The notes below the pieces were generated by a model. The model saw nothing but the letters and a program-made list of their open reading frames with translations, made no database searches and was not told the DNA's origin. Shown here one piece after another: positions 1 through 7,831 of a DNA stretch of 14,521 nt. Position 1 is the stretch's first letter, and each line of letters starts with the position of its first letter. The DNA lies in NCBI GenBank assembly GCA_016296185.1, contig JAEDJT010000036.1, forward strand, positions 1-14,521. Direction: 5' to 3'. The DNA is from Bacilli bacterium (GTDB taxonomy: Bacteria > Bacillota_I > Bacilli_A > RF39 > UBA660). Made by a program: the position numbers and the translations under genes.

Positions 1-36
1 ATTTTACAACATTTTTGCTTAATTTGTCCAATTTTA

Positions 37-1587
37 CTATTTTTTTTCTATTATTTTTTTTGCTACTTTTATACCATCTATTGCTGCTGAAGTTATACCA
101 CCAGCATAACCTGGACCTTCTCCACATGGATAAATTCCGCTAATAGATGATTCTAATTCTTCGTTTCTAACGATTGTAACAGGTGATGATGATCTTGTTT
201 CTACACCTGTTAAAATTGCATCAGGATTATCATATCCTTTTATTTTTGTTCCGAAATATGTAATACCTTCTTTTAATGTTTCCCTAACATATTCAGGTAG
301 TATTTCATTAAGATTAGCTAATGTATAACCTGGTAAATACGTTGGTTTTATTTCGCCAATATGTGTACTAGGTACATTATTTTTAAAATCTTCAAATCTT
401 TGTACTGGTGCATTATAGTTAGAACCACCTAGTATATATGCTTTATGTTCTAATTCTTCTTGAAAATACATACCAGCTAATGGATCATTTCCTTCAAAGT
501 CTGTAGTCATTACATTTACTAAAACAGCAGCGTTAGCATTTTCTAAATCACGTTTAAATCTAGACATACCGTTAGTTACTATTGATTCTAATTCAGATGA
601 TGATGCCATTACTTCTCCACCTGGACACATACAGAATGTATAACAGCTTCTTTCATTGTTATGATAAGCTAATTTGTATTCTGCTGGTGGTAAATTTAAT
701 TTAGTAAATGTACCATATTGTGATTCGTTTATCATTTTCTGTTTATGTTCAATACGTACACCTACAGAGAAATTTTTTCTGTTCATTTCAACATTCTTAT
801 CTTGTAACATTTTAAATGTATCTCTAGCACTATGTCCTATTGCTAATACTAATGTGTCAGTTATAAAAGTTCCATTGTTAGTTAATACTGTAAATACATT
901 ATTTTCTTTAGTAAAGTCGGTTAATTTAGTATCAAAGTAGTATTTTCCACCTTTTGATTCTATATATTCTCTTATATTTTTTAATATTTTAATAAGATTA
1001 TCAGTACCTATATGAGGTTTAGATAAATATAATATTTCTTTTGGAGCACCAAATTTATAAAAATAGTTTAATACTTTATTGATATATTCTGAATTAACAC
1101 CTGTAGTTAATTTTCCGTCAGAGAATGTACCTGCTCCGCCTTCACCAAATTGTACATTACATAGTTCATTTAACTTGCCTTTAGTTCTATATTCCTCAAC
1201 ATATTTTTGGCGATCTTCTACACATGAACCTTGTTCAATTATGATAGGTTTATATCCGTTATCTATTAATGTTAAAGCACAAAATAATCCAGCAGGACCT
1301 GCTCCTACTATAATTGGATTATAATTACTTGTTCTTCTTTTTATAATTGGTTCTTCTTCTTTGATAGTTATATCTTTTAACCACTTATATTTATTTTCAT
1401 CTTTTAATAAAACGTTAATGCTATATGTATAATGAACATTTTTCTTATCTCTAGCATCTATAGATTTTTTTACTATATTAACTTCAATTATGTCTTTTTT
1501 ATTAATTTTATTTTTTTCTAATGCATAATCTATTACTTGTTCTTCTGTTAAATCTTTAAAAATCTTAACATTATCTATTCTTTTCAT
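37..1587 (-). CDS. FAD-dependent dehydrogenase, COG2509-type NAD(P)/FAD oxidoreductase
   Basis: A 516-residue soluble flavoprotein, close to the usual length of this family, whose substrate is unknown. After a roughly 85-residue N-terminal region typical of these proteins comes a Rossmann dinucleotide-binding site, GAGPAG at residues 95-100, with the ribose-binding acid E118 at the end of the second strand. A conserved GEGGAGTFSDGKL segment follows at about 148-160. The C-terminal FAD-closing motif (PCGEGPGYAGG) lies at about residues 485-500. There is no signal peptide or membrane segment, so it should be cytoplasmic. The ATG start has only a weak ribosome site (AAGATGGTG), and the stop is TAG. 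It follows the small membrane-protein gene, but a terminator hairpin separates them and no clear promoter of its own was found, so some read-through is likely. The family call is secure; the reaction is not known. Confidence 0.9.
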   Translation of the reverse strand: MKRIDNVKIFKDLTEEQVIDYALEKNKINKKDIIEVNIVKKSIDARDKKNVHYTYSINVLLKDENKYKWLKDITIKEEEPIIKRRTSNYNPIIVGAGPAGLFCALTLIDNGYKPIIIEQGSCVEDRQKYVEEYRTKGKLNELCNVQFGEGGAGTFSDGKLTTGVNSEYINKVLNYFYKFGAPKEILYLSKPHIGTDNLIKILKNIREYIESKGGKYYFDTKLTDFTKENNVFTVLTNNGTFITDTLVLAIGHSARDTFKMLQDKNVEMNRKNFSVGVRIEHKQKMINESQYGTFTKLNLPPAEYKLAYHNNERSCYTFCMCPGGEVMASSSELESIVTNGMSRFKRDLENANAAVLVNVMTTDFEGNDPLAGMYFQEELEHKAYILGGSNYNAPVQRFEDFKNNVPSTHIGEIKPTYLPGYTLANLNEILPEYVRETLKEGITYFGTKIKGYDNPDAILTGVETRSSSPVTIVRNEELESSISGIYPCGEGPGYAGGITSAAIDGIKVAKKIIEKK

Positions 1588-1610
1588 TTTTCACCATCTT
1601 TTTTTCTATA

Positions 1611-1635
1611 AAAAAAAGTGTTTTTACACTTTTTT
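1611..1635 (-). terminator. Rho-independent terminator of the small membrane-protein gene
   Basis: A perfect 10-bp inverted repeat (1612-1621 with 1626-1635) encloses a TTTT loop and is followed on the minus strand by a T run. The left arm, read on the minus strand, overlaps the TAA stop at 1634-1636. The plus strand also has a T-rich right arm, but no plus-strand gene uses it. Confidence 0.8.
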
Positions 1636-1903
1636 ATCTTCCACCTCTTATATAAGAATCATAACCTTCTTCTGGCATTTCTTTTATTTCAGGTCTTTCA
1701 TATTCTTGATTAATTGTTATATTTGGTTGGTTATTCTTTTGTGAATTCATATTAATATTTTGTCCCATATAAGCACCTGCAACAATTAATCTAGCTAAAG
1801 CAGCAATTGCAAGTCCACCTAATACAAGTTTACCTGCTGTTATAGTTTTGCTCCCTTTTTCTAGTTCTTCTGTGTTAGTAACTTTTATTCTTTCATCTTT
1901 CAT
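1634..1903 (-). CDS. small single-pass membrane protein, unknown function
   Basis: I do not recognise this 89-residue protein. A charged N-terminal segment of about 23 residues precedes one hydrophobic, alanine/glycine/leucine-rich helix at about residues 24-47. After it comes a polar tail rich in Asn, Gln and Glu that ends in an Arg-Gly-Gly-Arg stretch. There is no lipobox or obvious cleavage site, so it is probably anchored in the membrane by the single helix. The start is well supported: a TGAGGTG ribosome site lies 5 bases upstream of the ATG, behind a near-consensus promoter. It has its own terminator, so it appears to be monocistronic. The strong promoter suggests steady expression. Coding status is likely but rests on signals rather than homology. 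Confidence 0.75.
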   Translation of the reverse strand: MKDERIKVTNTEELEKGSKTITAGKLVLGGLAIAALARLIVAGAYMGQNINMNSQKNNQPNITINQEYERPEIKEMPEEGYDSYIRGGR

Positions 1904-1927
1904 ATTAACACCTCATTCATTGTGTAC

Positions 1928-1956
1928 ATTATACTAGTTTAGCTTTTTTTAGTCAA
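1928..1956 (-). promoter_or_regulatory. sigma-A-type promoter of the 89-residue membrane protein
   Basis: On the minus strand, TTGACT (1951-1956) and TATAAT (1928-1933) are separated by exactly 17 bases. This is the closest match to the housekeeping consensus in the window. The -10 lies about 25 bases before the ATG at 1903, leaving a short leader that holds the TGAGGTG ribosome site. Confidence 0.85.
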
Positions 1957-1970
1957 ATTTTAGTGTAAAT

Positions 1971-1997
1971 AAAAAAGGCTTATTATTTAAGCCTTTT
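1971..1997 (-). terminator. Rho-independent terminator of rubrerythrin
   Basis: A perfect 10-bp stem, AAAAGGCTTA (1973-1982) with its complement at 1988-1997, has a 5-base loop and is followed on the minus strand by a T tract. It begins three bases after the rubrerythrin stop codon at 2001-2003. Confidence 0.9.
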
Positions 1998-2000
1998 ATC

Positions 2001-2540
2001 TTAATAATTTTCAGATTTTAATTCGAAATAACTTTGTGGATGTGCACATACTGGACATACTTCTGGTGCTTTTTTACCAATAACTATATGTCCACAGTTT
2101 CTACAAATCCAAATACAATCTTCATCTTTTGAGAAAACTACTTCATCTTCAATATTTTTTAATAGTTTTCTATATCTTTCTTCATGATGTTTTTCAATTT
2201 TGGCTACTGCTCTAAATTTTGCAGCAATTGCTTTGAATCCTTCTTCTTCAGCAACTTTAGCGAATTCTTCATACATATCTGTCCATTCATAGTTTTCACC
2301 ATCTGCAGCTGCATTTAAGTTTTCAATAGTAGATGGAATTGTTCCACCATTTAATTCTTTAAACCACATTTTTGCATGTTCTTTTTCATTATTAGCTGTT
2401 TCTTCAAAAATAGCTGCTATTTGTTCATATCCATCTTTTTTTGCTTTAGATGCAAAGTATGTATATTTATTTCTTGCTTGTGATTCTCCTGCAAATGCAG
2501 CCATTAAATTTTGTTCTGTTTTAGATCCTTTTAATTCCAT
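2001..2540 (-). CDS. rbr: rubrerythrin
   Basis: Rubrerythrin is a cytoplasmic non-haem iron protein that reduces hydrogen peroxide in anaerobes, taking electrons from rubredoxin or an NAD(P)H reductase. This 179-residue protein has the standard two-domain layout. Residues 1-135 form a ferritin-like four-helix domain with diiron ligands including E19, the E52-x-x-H55 pair and the E116-x-x-H119 pair. Residues 140-179 form a rubredoxin-like iron site with C146-x-x-C149 and C162-x-x-C165. All key ligands are present, so it should be active. The start ATG has a purine-rich ribosome site (AAGGAAG, 7 bases away). An extended -10 just upstream and a terminator downstream suggest a single-gene unit. 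It implies an anaerobic or microaerophilic host. No PerR-box match was seen in its promoter. Confidence 0.97.
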   Translation of the reverse strand: MELKGSKTEQNLMAAFAGESQARNKYTYFASKAKKDGYEQIAAIFEETANNEKEHAKMWFKELNGGTIPSTIENLNAAADGENYEWTDMYEEFAKVAEEEGFKAIAAKFRAVAKIEKHHEERYRKLLKNIEDEVVFSKDEDCIWICRNCGHIVIGKKAPEVCPVCAHPQSYFELKSENY

Positions 2541-2570
2541 ATTTCATCTTCCTTTTCTTTTTTTTGTTTT

Positions 2571-2579
2571 ATTATATCA
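2571..2579 (-). promoter_or_regulatory. extended -10 promoter of rubrerythrin
   Basis: The minus strand reads TGATATAAT, a full extended -10 (TGn followed by TATAAT), about 30 bases before the rubrerythrin ATG. No good -35 is visible 16-18 bases upstream, which is usual for extended -10 promoters. The TG of the element lies in the TGA stop codon of the upstream gene. Confidence 0.6.
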
Positions 2580-4472
2580 CATTTTTTCTAATTTGATACC
2601 ATCTATTTTTAATAAATTACCTAATTCTAGTACAATTTTTTTCTTTACTGAAACATTCTTAGCGTGTTTAAATTGGTTATATAAATCTGCTATTTTTCTA
2701 TATATTTCATTTTTACTCTTATTATCTACCATTATATCAGCAATTGTTTTTGATTTTCTAACTATATATTCATAGTCTTCTTTTAATATTCCTAGAATAT
2801 ATTCTTCTTTTGGTTGTTCTTCTTCAACTACTTCTTTTACTTTTTTTATTTTATTAATTTTTGCATTAGTTAATGTTACTAGTAGTTCATCTAAAGTAAA
2901 CTTACCTCTAAATACGTCCTTTTTGCAAGTTCTATTAAACATTATATAAATATCTTCATGTGAAATATCTTTTATATCTATATCAATATTTAATTTTGAT
3001 AAACTTGCACACATATTATTCATTATTATTTTATTAATTAGTTGATTAAATTCTTTTTCGTTTGTGTTTAAAGATTTTCTTATTTCTTCTATTGTATCAT
3101 CAGTTAATCTAGATAGTTTTCCGATTAATCTATCATTATTTCTATTAATTATAGAAATATCATATCCACCATTTTTATAATCTAAATTAATTATATTTTG
3201 ACCACTACTAAATAATAATATTTTTTCATTTATATTTTTATAATAATAAATTTCTATCATTATTAATGTATATATTAATGCTCTAATATTATTTGGTTTT
3301 GAATTTATTTTATTATTACTTTTTATATTTTCTAAAGCTCTTAATATATCTGTTTTTGGTTTAGTTTCTTTATTCATATCTATTGTTATTAGTTTTAGTA
3401 TTTTTTCAATTAAATCAATAGATATAATAGCAATAAAATCTAATGTTTTATTATCTTCTTTAAAGTTATATATAATTGCTTCATTACGAGGTAATATACG
3501 ATAATTATTTTCTTTTAAGTTATATGATACTAATTCTTTTAATGATGATTCTTTTACTGCTCTTACTCTTTTTTTATCATCTATGTATTTATCATCAGCT
3601 AGAATTATTTGAATATGATTTGTAAATTCTGTTACTCTTGGTTTTGAATTTAATTCATATTCTATTCTTTCTTGAATGATATTTAATTCTTCATCTAGTT
3701 GTTCTTTATTGATAAATGAGTTAATAATTTTGTCATATTCACTATATGATAATTCTGTTTTATTTGTATCACATTTTAATTCTTTAACATCTAAACTTCT
3801 AGTATTTTTTTGTTCTTTTGATTTTATTTGATTAGTAATATTAGCATATACTGATAAGTATGCTAAGTTACAATATTGTTCGTTATATAAAACTACTTCA
3901 TGTGATCTTTTAACACTTTTTAATATTTCTTTTGATAAATCCAATTCATCTTCTGTAGTCACTAAGTGTTCTAAAGTATCTATGATATATCCAGTTATAT
4001 TTTGGTAATAATTTACTTTTGATGGTATATCTATTACTTTTACTACTTCTTTTTCGTTATTAAGATTATTTTTATTTTTTTCTAATTCTTGTCTTAATGT
4101 TGGTATTATTCTTTGTAATTCATTATTTGTTGTTAATAAACTTATAAAGCCTTCATAATCTAATGTTTTAAAATTAATTTCTTCTAATATTTCTACTTTA
4201 TTGTTAGATAATATATTTATTATGTTGTATATGTTTTTATCTTGTTTTATTAAGTTAATTGTATATGTTGTAAATTTTGTATCATTATCTTTATCTATTA
4301 CTGATACATTCATACTATATATTTCTTCGTTATATGGAAATATATCAAATACAATACAAAGTGTATTTATTTTTCTTACTATTTCTTCTTTAATTAAAGA
4401 TAGTGTTGGATAAAAATAATAGATATCTCTTTCATTTGATTCTAATAGTGTATATGGTCCTACTTTTTTCAT
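2577..4472 (-). CDS. uncharacterised 631-residue cytoplasmic protein
   Basis: I do not recognise this protein. From the chosen start it has 631 residues, is rich in Ile, Lys, Asn and Glu, and has no signal peptide or membrane helix, so it is probably cytoplasmic. Helical, charged stretches dominate. The last 80 or so residues are strongly helical, after a Glu-rich linker (EEEQPKEE) that may separate a C-terminal domain. An in-frame GTG at 4490 would add six residues, but the ATG at 4472 is preferred because a GGAAAGAG ribosome site lies just upstream of it, overlapping those extra codons. The gene follows the DUF2207 terminator and has its own extended -10. No terminator separates it from rubrerythrin, so read-through into that gene is possible. 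Its length and intact frame make it a real gene, but no function can be offered. Confidence 0.85.
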   Translation of the reverse strand: MKKVGPYTLLESNERDIYYFYPTLSLIKEEIVRKINTLCIVFDIFPYNEEIYSMNVSVIDKDNDTKFTTYTINLIKQDKNIYNIINILSNNKVEILEEINFKTLDYEGFISLLTTNNELQRIIPTLRQELEKNKNNLNNEKEVVKVIDIPSKVNYYQNITGYIIDTLEHLVTTEDELDLSKEILKSVKRSHEVVLYNEQYCNLAYLSVYANITNQIKSKEQKNTRSLDVKELKCDTNKTELSYSEYDKIINSFINKEQLDEELNIIQERIEYELNSKPRVTEFTNHIQIILADDKYIDDKKRVRAVKESSLKELVSYNLKENNYRILPRNEAIIYNFKEDNKTLDFIAIISIDLIEKILKLITIDMNKETKPKTDILRALENIKSNNKINSKPNNIRALIYTLIMIEIYYYKNINEKILLFSSGQNIINLDYKNGGYDISIINRNNDRLIGKLSRLTDDTIEEIRKSLNTNEKEFNQLINKIIMNNMCASLSKLNIDIDIKDISHEDIYIMFNRTCKKDVFRGKFTLDELLVTLTNAKINKIKKVKEVVEEEQPKEEYILGILKEDYEYIVRKSKTIADIMVDNKSKNEIYRKIADLYNQFKHAKNVSVKKKIVLELGNLLKIDGIKLEKM

Positions 4473-4497
4473 ATTTATCACTCTTTCCACTATTATA

Positions 4498-4506
4498 ATT
4501 ATATCA
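4498..4506 (-). promoter_or_regulatory. extended -10 promoter of the 631-residue gene
   Basis: The minus strand reads TGATATAAT, identical to the element before rubrerythrin. A second TATAAT overlaps just downstream. It lies immediately after the terminator hairpin of the preceding gene, about 25 bases before the ATG at 4472. The -35 region falls in the terminator's T-rich arm and is not consensus. Confidence 0.5.
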
Positions 4507-4509
4507 TAT

Positions 4510-4543
4510 AAAAAGGAAAAGAATATACTCTTTTCCTTTTTTT
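4510..4543 (-). terminator. Rho-independent terminator of the DUF2207 gene
   Basis: A perfect 13-bp stem (4510-4522 with 4529-4541) has a 6-base loop and a short T-rich flank on the minus strand. It begins 7 bases after the stop codon at 4549-4551. Both arms end in A/T runs, so it could work in either direction. Confidence 0.85.
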
Positions 4544-4548
4544 ACGGA

Positions 4549-6930
4549 TTAGAAGCGTCCTCCGCCTCCGCCTCCGCCGCCTCCACCGCCAGATGAGAAA
4601 CCTCCGCCTCCACCGCCGCCAGATGACCAGCTTCCGCCTCCACCACCAGAGTATGATGAGGCATATGCAGCTCTTTGTGCAGATAATGCAGCACTTCTTG
4701 CTGAAGTAATACTATCACTTATGGCATGAGAAATATTATTTGATACATAGAATGATAGATCAACTTCATCTACCATTTGTGGAAGTTTAACTTCCATTTC
4801 TTTAGCTATTTTTTTAGCATAGCCGAATAATGTTCCATATACTAAATATTTTTCCCATAATGATATTTCTGGTATTTCTCTTTCAGACATTGCACTAAAA
4901 TCTCTTAAGAAATTTTTTCTTGCTGTCCACATTTTATATTCTTCAATACCTGTTTCTGAATATTTTCTTGCTTTTCCTACATATACAACATTAATCAAAC
5001 ATAAGATTAAAGCTATTACTGGATATAAGATATTTGGATATACAATGTGACTATTTACACTATATGTTATATAACTTGTGAATATATAAATCATTAATGC
5101 ACATGATATTACGCATATCATAAGTTTTGGTGTCTTTTTTACTTTAAATAAGAAATAATACAATATATATATTAATAGTAATGGAATAAATACTAATAAT
5201 AACATTGGTATTATAGATGATATTATAAATCCAACTGTAATTACTGTTGACATGTTACTTGAAGTATCTTTTTCTTTTTCAACCTTTTCATCTGTATCAT
5301 AGAAGTTTCTTTTTTTTGCAACTAGTTTAGCTTGTTCTTCTATTCTATTCCAATTTGATGTGAAAGATGAATATCTCTTTTTAGCTTTGTTTTTAAATTC
5401 TTTTAATGAAACTGAGTTTTCATAATTAAATAATAATTTCATTACAGCTTTTTCTACTGAGTTTAATCCATCTTCATTTACTTTTGTTAGTTTATAATTT
5501 TTCTTTTCTTCTGCTATTTTTTCTACTTTAATATTCTTTTTATGAATTAAATTTAATATTTCAGCTGATATTGAATTTACTGTTACATTATGATCCATTA
5601 AATATGATATGACAGTAGGGTTTTCATCATCAGGAAAATCTCTTAAATATTTTTCATTAAAATTAGATTTTCTTTCTTTATCTAATTTGAAATATATAAA
5701 TAATAGTCCTAATATTGTTACTAATGAAATAGTAATATAAATATTATCTATTTTTGCAGCTCTTTCTTTTTCTTTTGTATGTAATTTTTCATATACTACA
5801 TCTAGTCTCTTGTTTAATTCTATTTTTAATTCTTCGTTAGTTAATATTTTTACACTTTTAACTGCGAATGTATATGATTCATAAGTAACTTTTTCTTCTG
5901 CTATTTCTACATTTACTTTAGCAGTTTTTTCTTCAGCTTCTACAACTAGAATTTCTATTTGATCTAATTCTGCTGTTAATTCTTCTCTTAGTTTTTCATC
6001 AATAATATAACTTAAATATGATTTAGTTGTATTTAATAAATATCTTGTTGGTTGAAGTTTTAATTGAGTTATATTCTCTCTTATTTTCTTTTCATATTGA
6101 GTTTGTTTTTGTTGTCTTTCATAGTTTGCTTGAGCAGCTGTACTACCTTCATAATTTAATATTTTAGGTAATGCTGTTGTATTTGATTGTTTTCTACTAT
6201 TACTTATGATATCTAAATCAAATGTTGCTCTTACTGATACTTGTCTATGTGCTGCTAAGTTTTGTATTGTTGCAACTAATTTATTATTATCATATGGATG
6301 TACTTCTCCATTTAATGGTCCGTGTGCCCATACTTTAAATTCATTTTGGTTATTTGGAAAATGGATTGTAACTCTAAAGTCATCAATTGAATCCTCTAGT
6401 TCATTACCCATAGCTACCCACCATAATTCTCCAACGTCATTATGTCTAACTGCCATATTTGACAATGTATATTTAATATAAAATGCTTTATGTTTTTTAC
6501 TAGGGCAATATATTCTTACTTCTTTTCCTGCTGTTAAATAACTTTCAGTATATTTTTTATAGTCTCCAGCTTCAGCAGATGATACTTTAGTAAATACTTC
6601 TCCATTTGTATTACTGAAGTCAAAATTTTTATCTACATCTAGTGCTTTAACTTCATTTATATATATTGCATTTCCATCGTATATTTTTGATGATCCGTAC
6701 GCTTCTAAATCTGGATTAAAATCATAGTTTGTAGGATTTGAATATTTTATATCACGATAATACCCATTATAAGTTCCTTTTACTACAAAGTATTCTTGAA
6801 CTTCTAATGATCCATCATTTCTTAGTGTTGCATCAATATAGAATTGTTCTATTCCATAGTCTTCTGCAAATACTATAAACGGTATAAATAGTAATGCTAC
6901 AAATAAAAGTTTTTGTATTATTTTTTTCAT
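4549..6930 (-). CDS. DUF2207 family membrane protein with glycine-rich C-terminus
   Basis: DUF2207 proteins are widespread in Bacillota and their function is unknown. This one has 793 residues from the preferred start. The start is the ATG at 6930, because it opens directly into a signal peptide (MKKII, then a hydrophobic core ending at VFA-ED, residues 1-22). An upstream in-frame ATG at 6984 lies inside the previous gene's terminator and is unlikely. Layout: signal peptide; an extracellular domain of about 370 residues with a charged coiled region near its end; a membrane helix at about 395-417; a cytoplasmic segment; further membrane helices between about 560 and 655; a soluble part with the family's YGTLFGYAKKIAKE stretch; and a Ser/Gly tail with runs of 5, 7 and 11 glycines. 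This architecture, including the Gly tail, is characteristic of the family. It appears monocistronic. Confidence 0.9.
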   Translation of the reverse strand: MKKIIQKLLFVALLFIPFIVFAEDYGIEQFYIDATLRNDGSLEVQEYFVVKGTYNGYYRDIKYSNPTNYDFNPDLEAYGSSKIYDGNAIYINEVKALDVDKNFDFSNTNGEVFTKVSSAEAGDYKKYTESYLTAGKEVRIYCPSKKHKAFYIKYTLSNMAVRHNDVGELWWVAMGNELEDSIDDFRVTIHFPNNQNEFKVWAHGPLNGEVHPYDNNKLVATIQNLAAHRQVSVRATFDLDIISNSRKQSNTTALPKILNYEGSTAAQANYERQQKQTQYEKKIRENITQLKLQPTRYLLNTTKSYLSYIIDEKLREELTAELDQIEILVVEAEEKTAKVNVEIAEEKVTYESYTFAVKSVKILTNEELKIELNKRLDVVYEKLHTKEKERAAKIDNIYITISLVTILGLLFIYFKLDKERKSNFNEKYLRDFPDDENPTVISYLMDHNVTVNSISAEILNLIHKKNIKVEKIAEEKKNYKLTKVNEDGLNSVEKAVMKLLFNYENSVSLKEFKNKAKKRYSSFTSNWNRIEEQAKLVAKKRNFYDTDEKVEKEKDTSSNMSTVITVGFIISSIIPMLLLVFIPLLLIYILYYFLFKVKKTPKLMICVISCALMIYIFTSYITYSVNSHIVYPNILYPVIALILCLINVVYVGKARKYSETGIEEYKMWTARKNFLRDFSAMSEREIPEISLWEKYLVYGTLFGYAKKIAKEMEVKLPQMVDEVDLSFYVSNNISHAISDSITSARSAALSAQRAAYASSYSGGGGGSWSSGGGGGGGFSSGGGGGGGGGGGRF
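4558..4647 (-). repeat. GC-rich glycine-codon repeat at the 3' end of the DUF2207 gene
   Basis: About 90 bases encode three glycine runs (5, 7 and 11 residues) separated by Ser, Trp and Phe. Of the 23 glycine codons, 9 are GGC, 9 GGA and 5 GGT, largely alternating GGA/GGC. This makes an imperfect 6-base repeat and the most GC-rich patch in the window. Such a tract can change length by replication slippage. Confidence 0.8.
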
Positions 6931-6953
6931 ATAATCACTACTCTCTATGTTAT

Positions 6954-6962
6954 ATTTTATCA
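6954..6962 (-). promoter_or_regulatory. extended -10 promoter of the DUF2207 gene
   Basis: The minus strand reads TGATAAAAT between the preceding terminator hairpin and the ATG at 6930. It matches TGn plus five of six bases of TATAAT. No good -35 is visible. Confidence 0.4.
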
Positions 6963-6963
6963 T

Positions 6964-7000
6964 AAAAAAATAACAAATGAACAATCATTTGTTATTTTTT
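6964..7000 (-). terminator. Rho-independent terminator of the DUF3419-like operon
   Basis: A perfect 16-bp inverted repeat (6965-6980 with 6985-7000) encloses a 4-base loop and is followed by a T run on the minus strand. The TAA stop codon at 6992-6994 lies inside the first arm. It closes the three-gene operon 8897-6992. Confidence 0.9.
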
Positions 7001-7831
7001 AAATATTAGTATTCCAGAGTCATCGTTTTCATTTTCTTTTTTAAATACTTTTGTTTTAAACTCTGGTTCACTAAAGAATTTTTTATATAAATCTGTGTTT
7101 CCCATCATATAAGTTAATATAATTCCTTGTTCTTTTAATGGTAAGTTATATAATAATTCTTTATATTTTTGTTTATCAACATATGAAACTATATTTGATA
7201 AATATATTAGGTCATATGGTTCTTTATAAGTTTTAGCTAATTCAAAGATATCTCCATCTTTAAAACTTATTTTACATTTAGGTATTTGGATTTTTAATAA
7301 TTGATAGTATTTTGGATCTAAATACATATTTCTTATATGAGATATTTTGTTTATTGTAACTTCTGATGAAAATAAACCTGATTCATATATATCATACCAA
7401 TCTGAATGATTAAATAATGCATCCCAGAACTCTTTATATTCTCCAGTTAACTTTTCTCTTATCTTTTCAAAATATAAATCGTCATATCTTTCATCTTTAC
7501 TACTAAGTGTAGTTTCTAAAAAGAATTCTCTATAATCTTCTATAGTTAATGCTTGAATTGCTGCTATTTTTAGCATAAAGAAATATTTAGGATATACACT
7601 TATATCAAAGCAATCAATTTCTTCAGGTGCTGTTAACATTGAATTTAATATTTGATCTCCTGATGCAATTACTGATAGTATTCTTTTTTTATTTAGTAAT
7701 AATTTTCTATATTGATCTAATCTTTCATTTGTTACTTTATATACAAATGATTGTGAATGAAATGCTTTTCCTTTTACTATATTGTTTCTATAATTATCTA
7801 CTAATTCTAACGCTTTTTTTATTGAATCCAT
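6992..7831 (-). CDS. DUF3419-like protein, putative SAM-dependent (aminocarboxypropyl)transferase
   Basis: This 279-residue soluble protein resembles DUF3419, the family of BtaA, which moves the 3-amino-3-carboxypropyl group of S-adenosylmethionine to diacylglycerol in betaine-lipid synthesis. The match is to the Rossmann core: strand and glycine loop at about residues 50-60 (ILSVIASGDQIL), an acidic residue D76 ending the second strand (IDCFDIS), and the following helix with the family's LK-AAI-AL-ed-F pattern (about 87-104). Later, a DGD-F segment and DLIYLSN strand fit a SAM-binding fold. There are no membrane segments. The acceptor is unknown; a lipid head group is only one possibility, and the loop differs from BtaA itself. 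The start overlaps the preceding gene by 13 bases in another frame, so translation is probably coupled. Its ribosome site is weak. Confidence 0.65.
   Translation of the reverse strand: MDSIKKALELVDNYRNNIVKGKAFHSQSFVYKVTNERLDQYRKLLLNKKRILSVIASGDQILNSMLTAPEEIDCFDISVYPKYFFMLKIAAIQALTIEDYREFFLETTLSSKDERYDDLYFEKIREKLTGEYKEFWDALFNHSDWYDIYESGLFSSEVTINKISHIRNMYLDPKYYQLLKIQIPKCKISFKDGDIFELAKTYKEPYDLIYLSNIVSYVDKQKYKELLYNLPLKEQGIILTYMMGNTDLYKKFFSEPEFKTKVFKKENENDDSGILIFKK

Noticed and set aside
1..36. Possible promoter or gene in the left-edge sequence after the FAD protein
   Set aside because: TTGGAC and TAAAAT are 19 bases apart with poor matches, and no ribosome site or frame can be seen before the window ends.
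2577..2579. TGA read as tryptophan, as in mycoplasmas
   Set aside because: TGA ends the 631-residue gene directly before the rubrerythrin promoter, conserved Trp positions use TGG, and cell-wall genes are present, so the standard code fits.
4473..4490. GTG start at 4490 for the 631-residue protein
   Set aside because: The ribosome site for the ATG at 4472 overlaps these codons, and the GTG itself has no site upstream.
4495..4506. PerR or other operator palindrome (TATAATTATA) before the 631-residue gene
   Set aside because: Only a 10-base AT palindrome made of two overlapping -10-like sequences. It does not match the 15-base PerR box and is expected by chance in this composition.
6931..6984. 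ATG at 6984 as the start of the DUF2207 protein
   Set aside because: It lies inside the preceding gene's terminator and would put 18 residues in front of a clear signal peptide that begins at the ATG at 6930.
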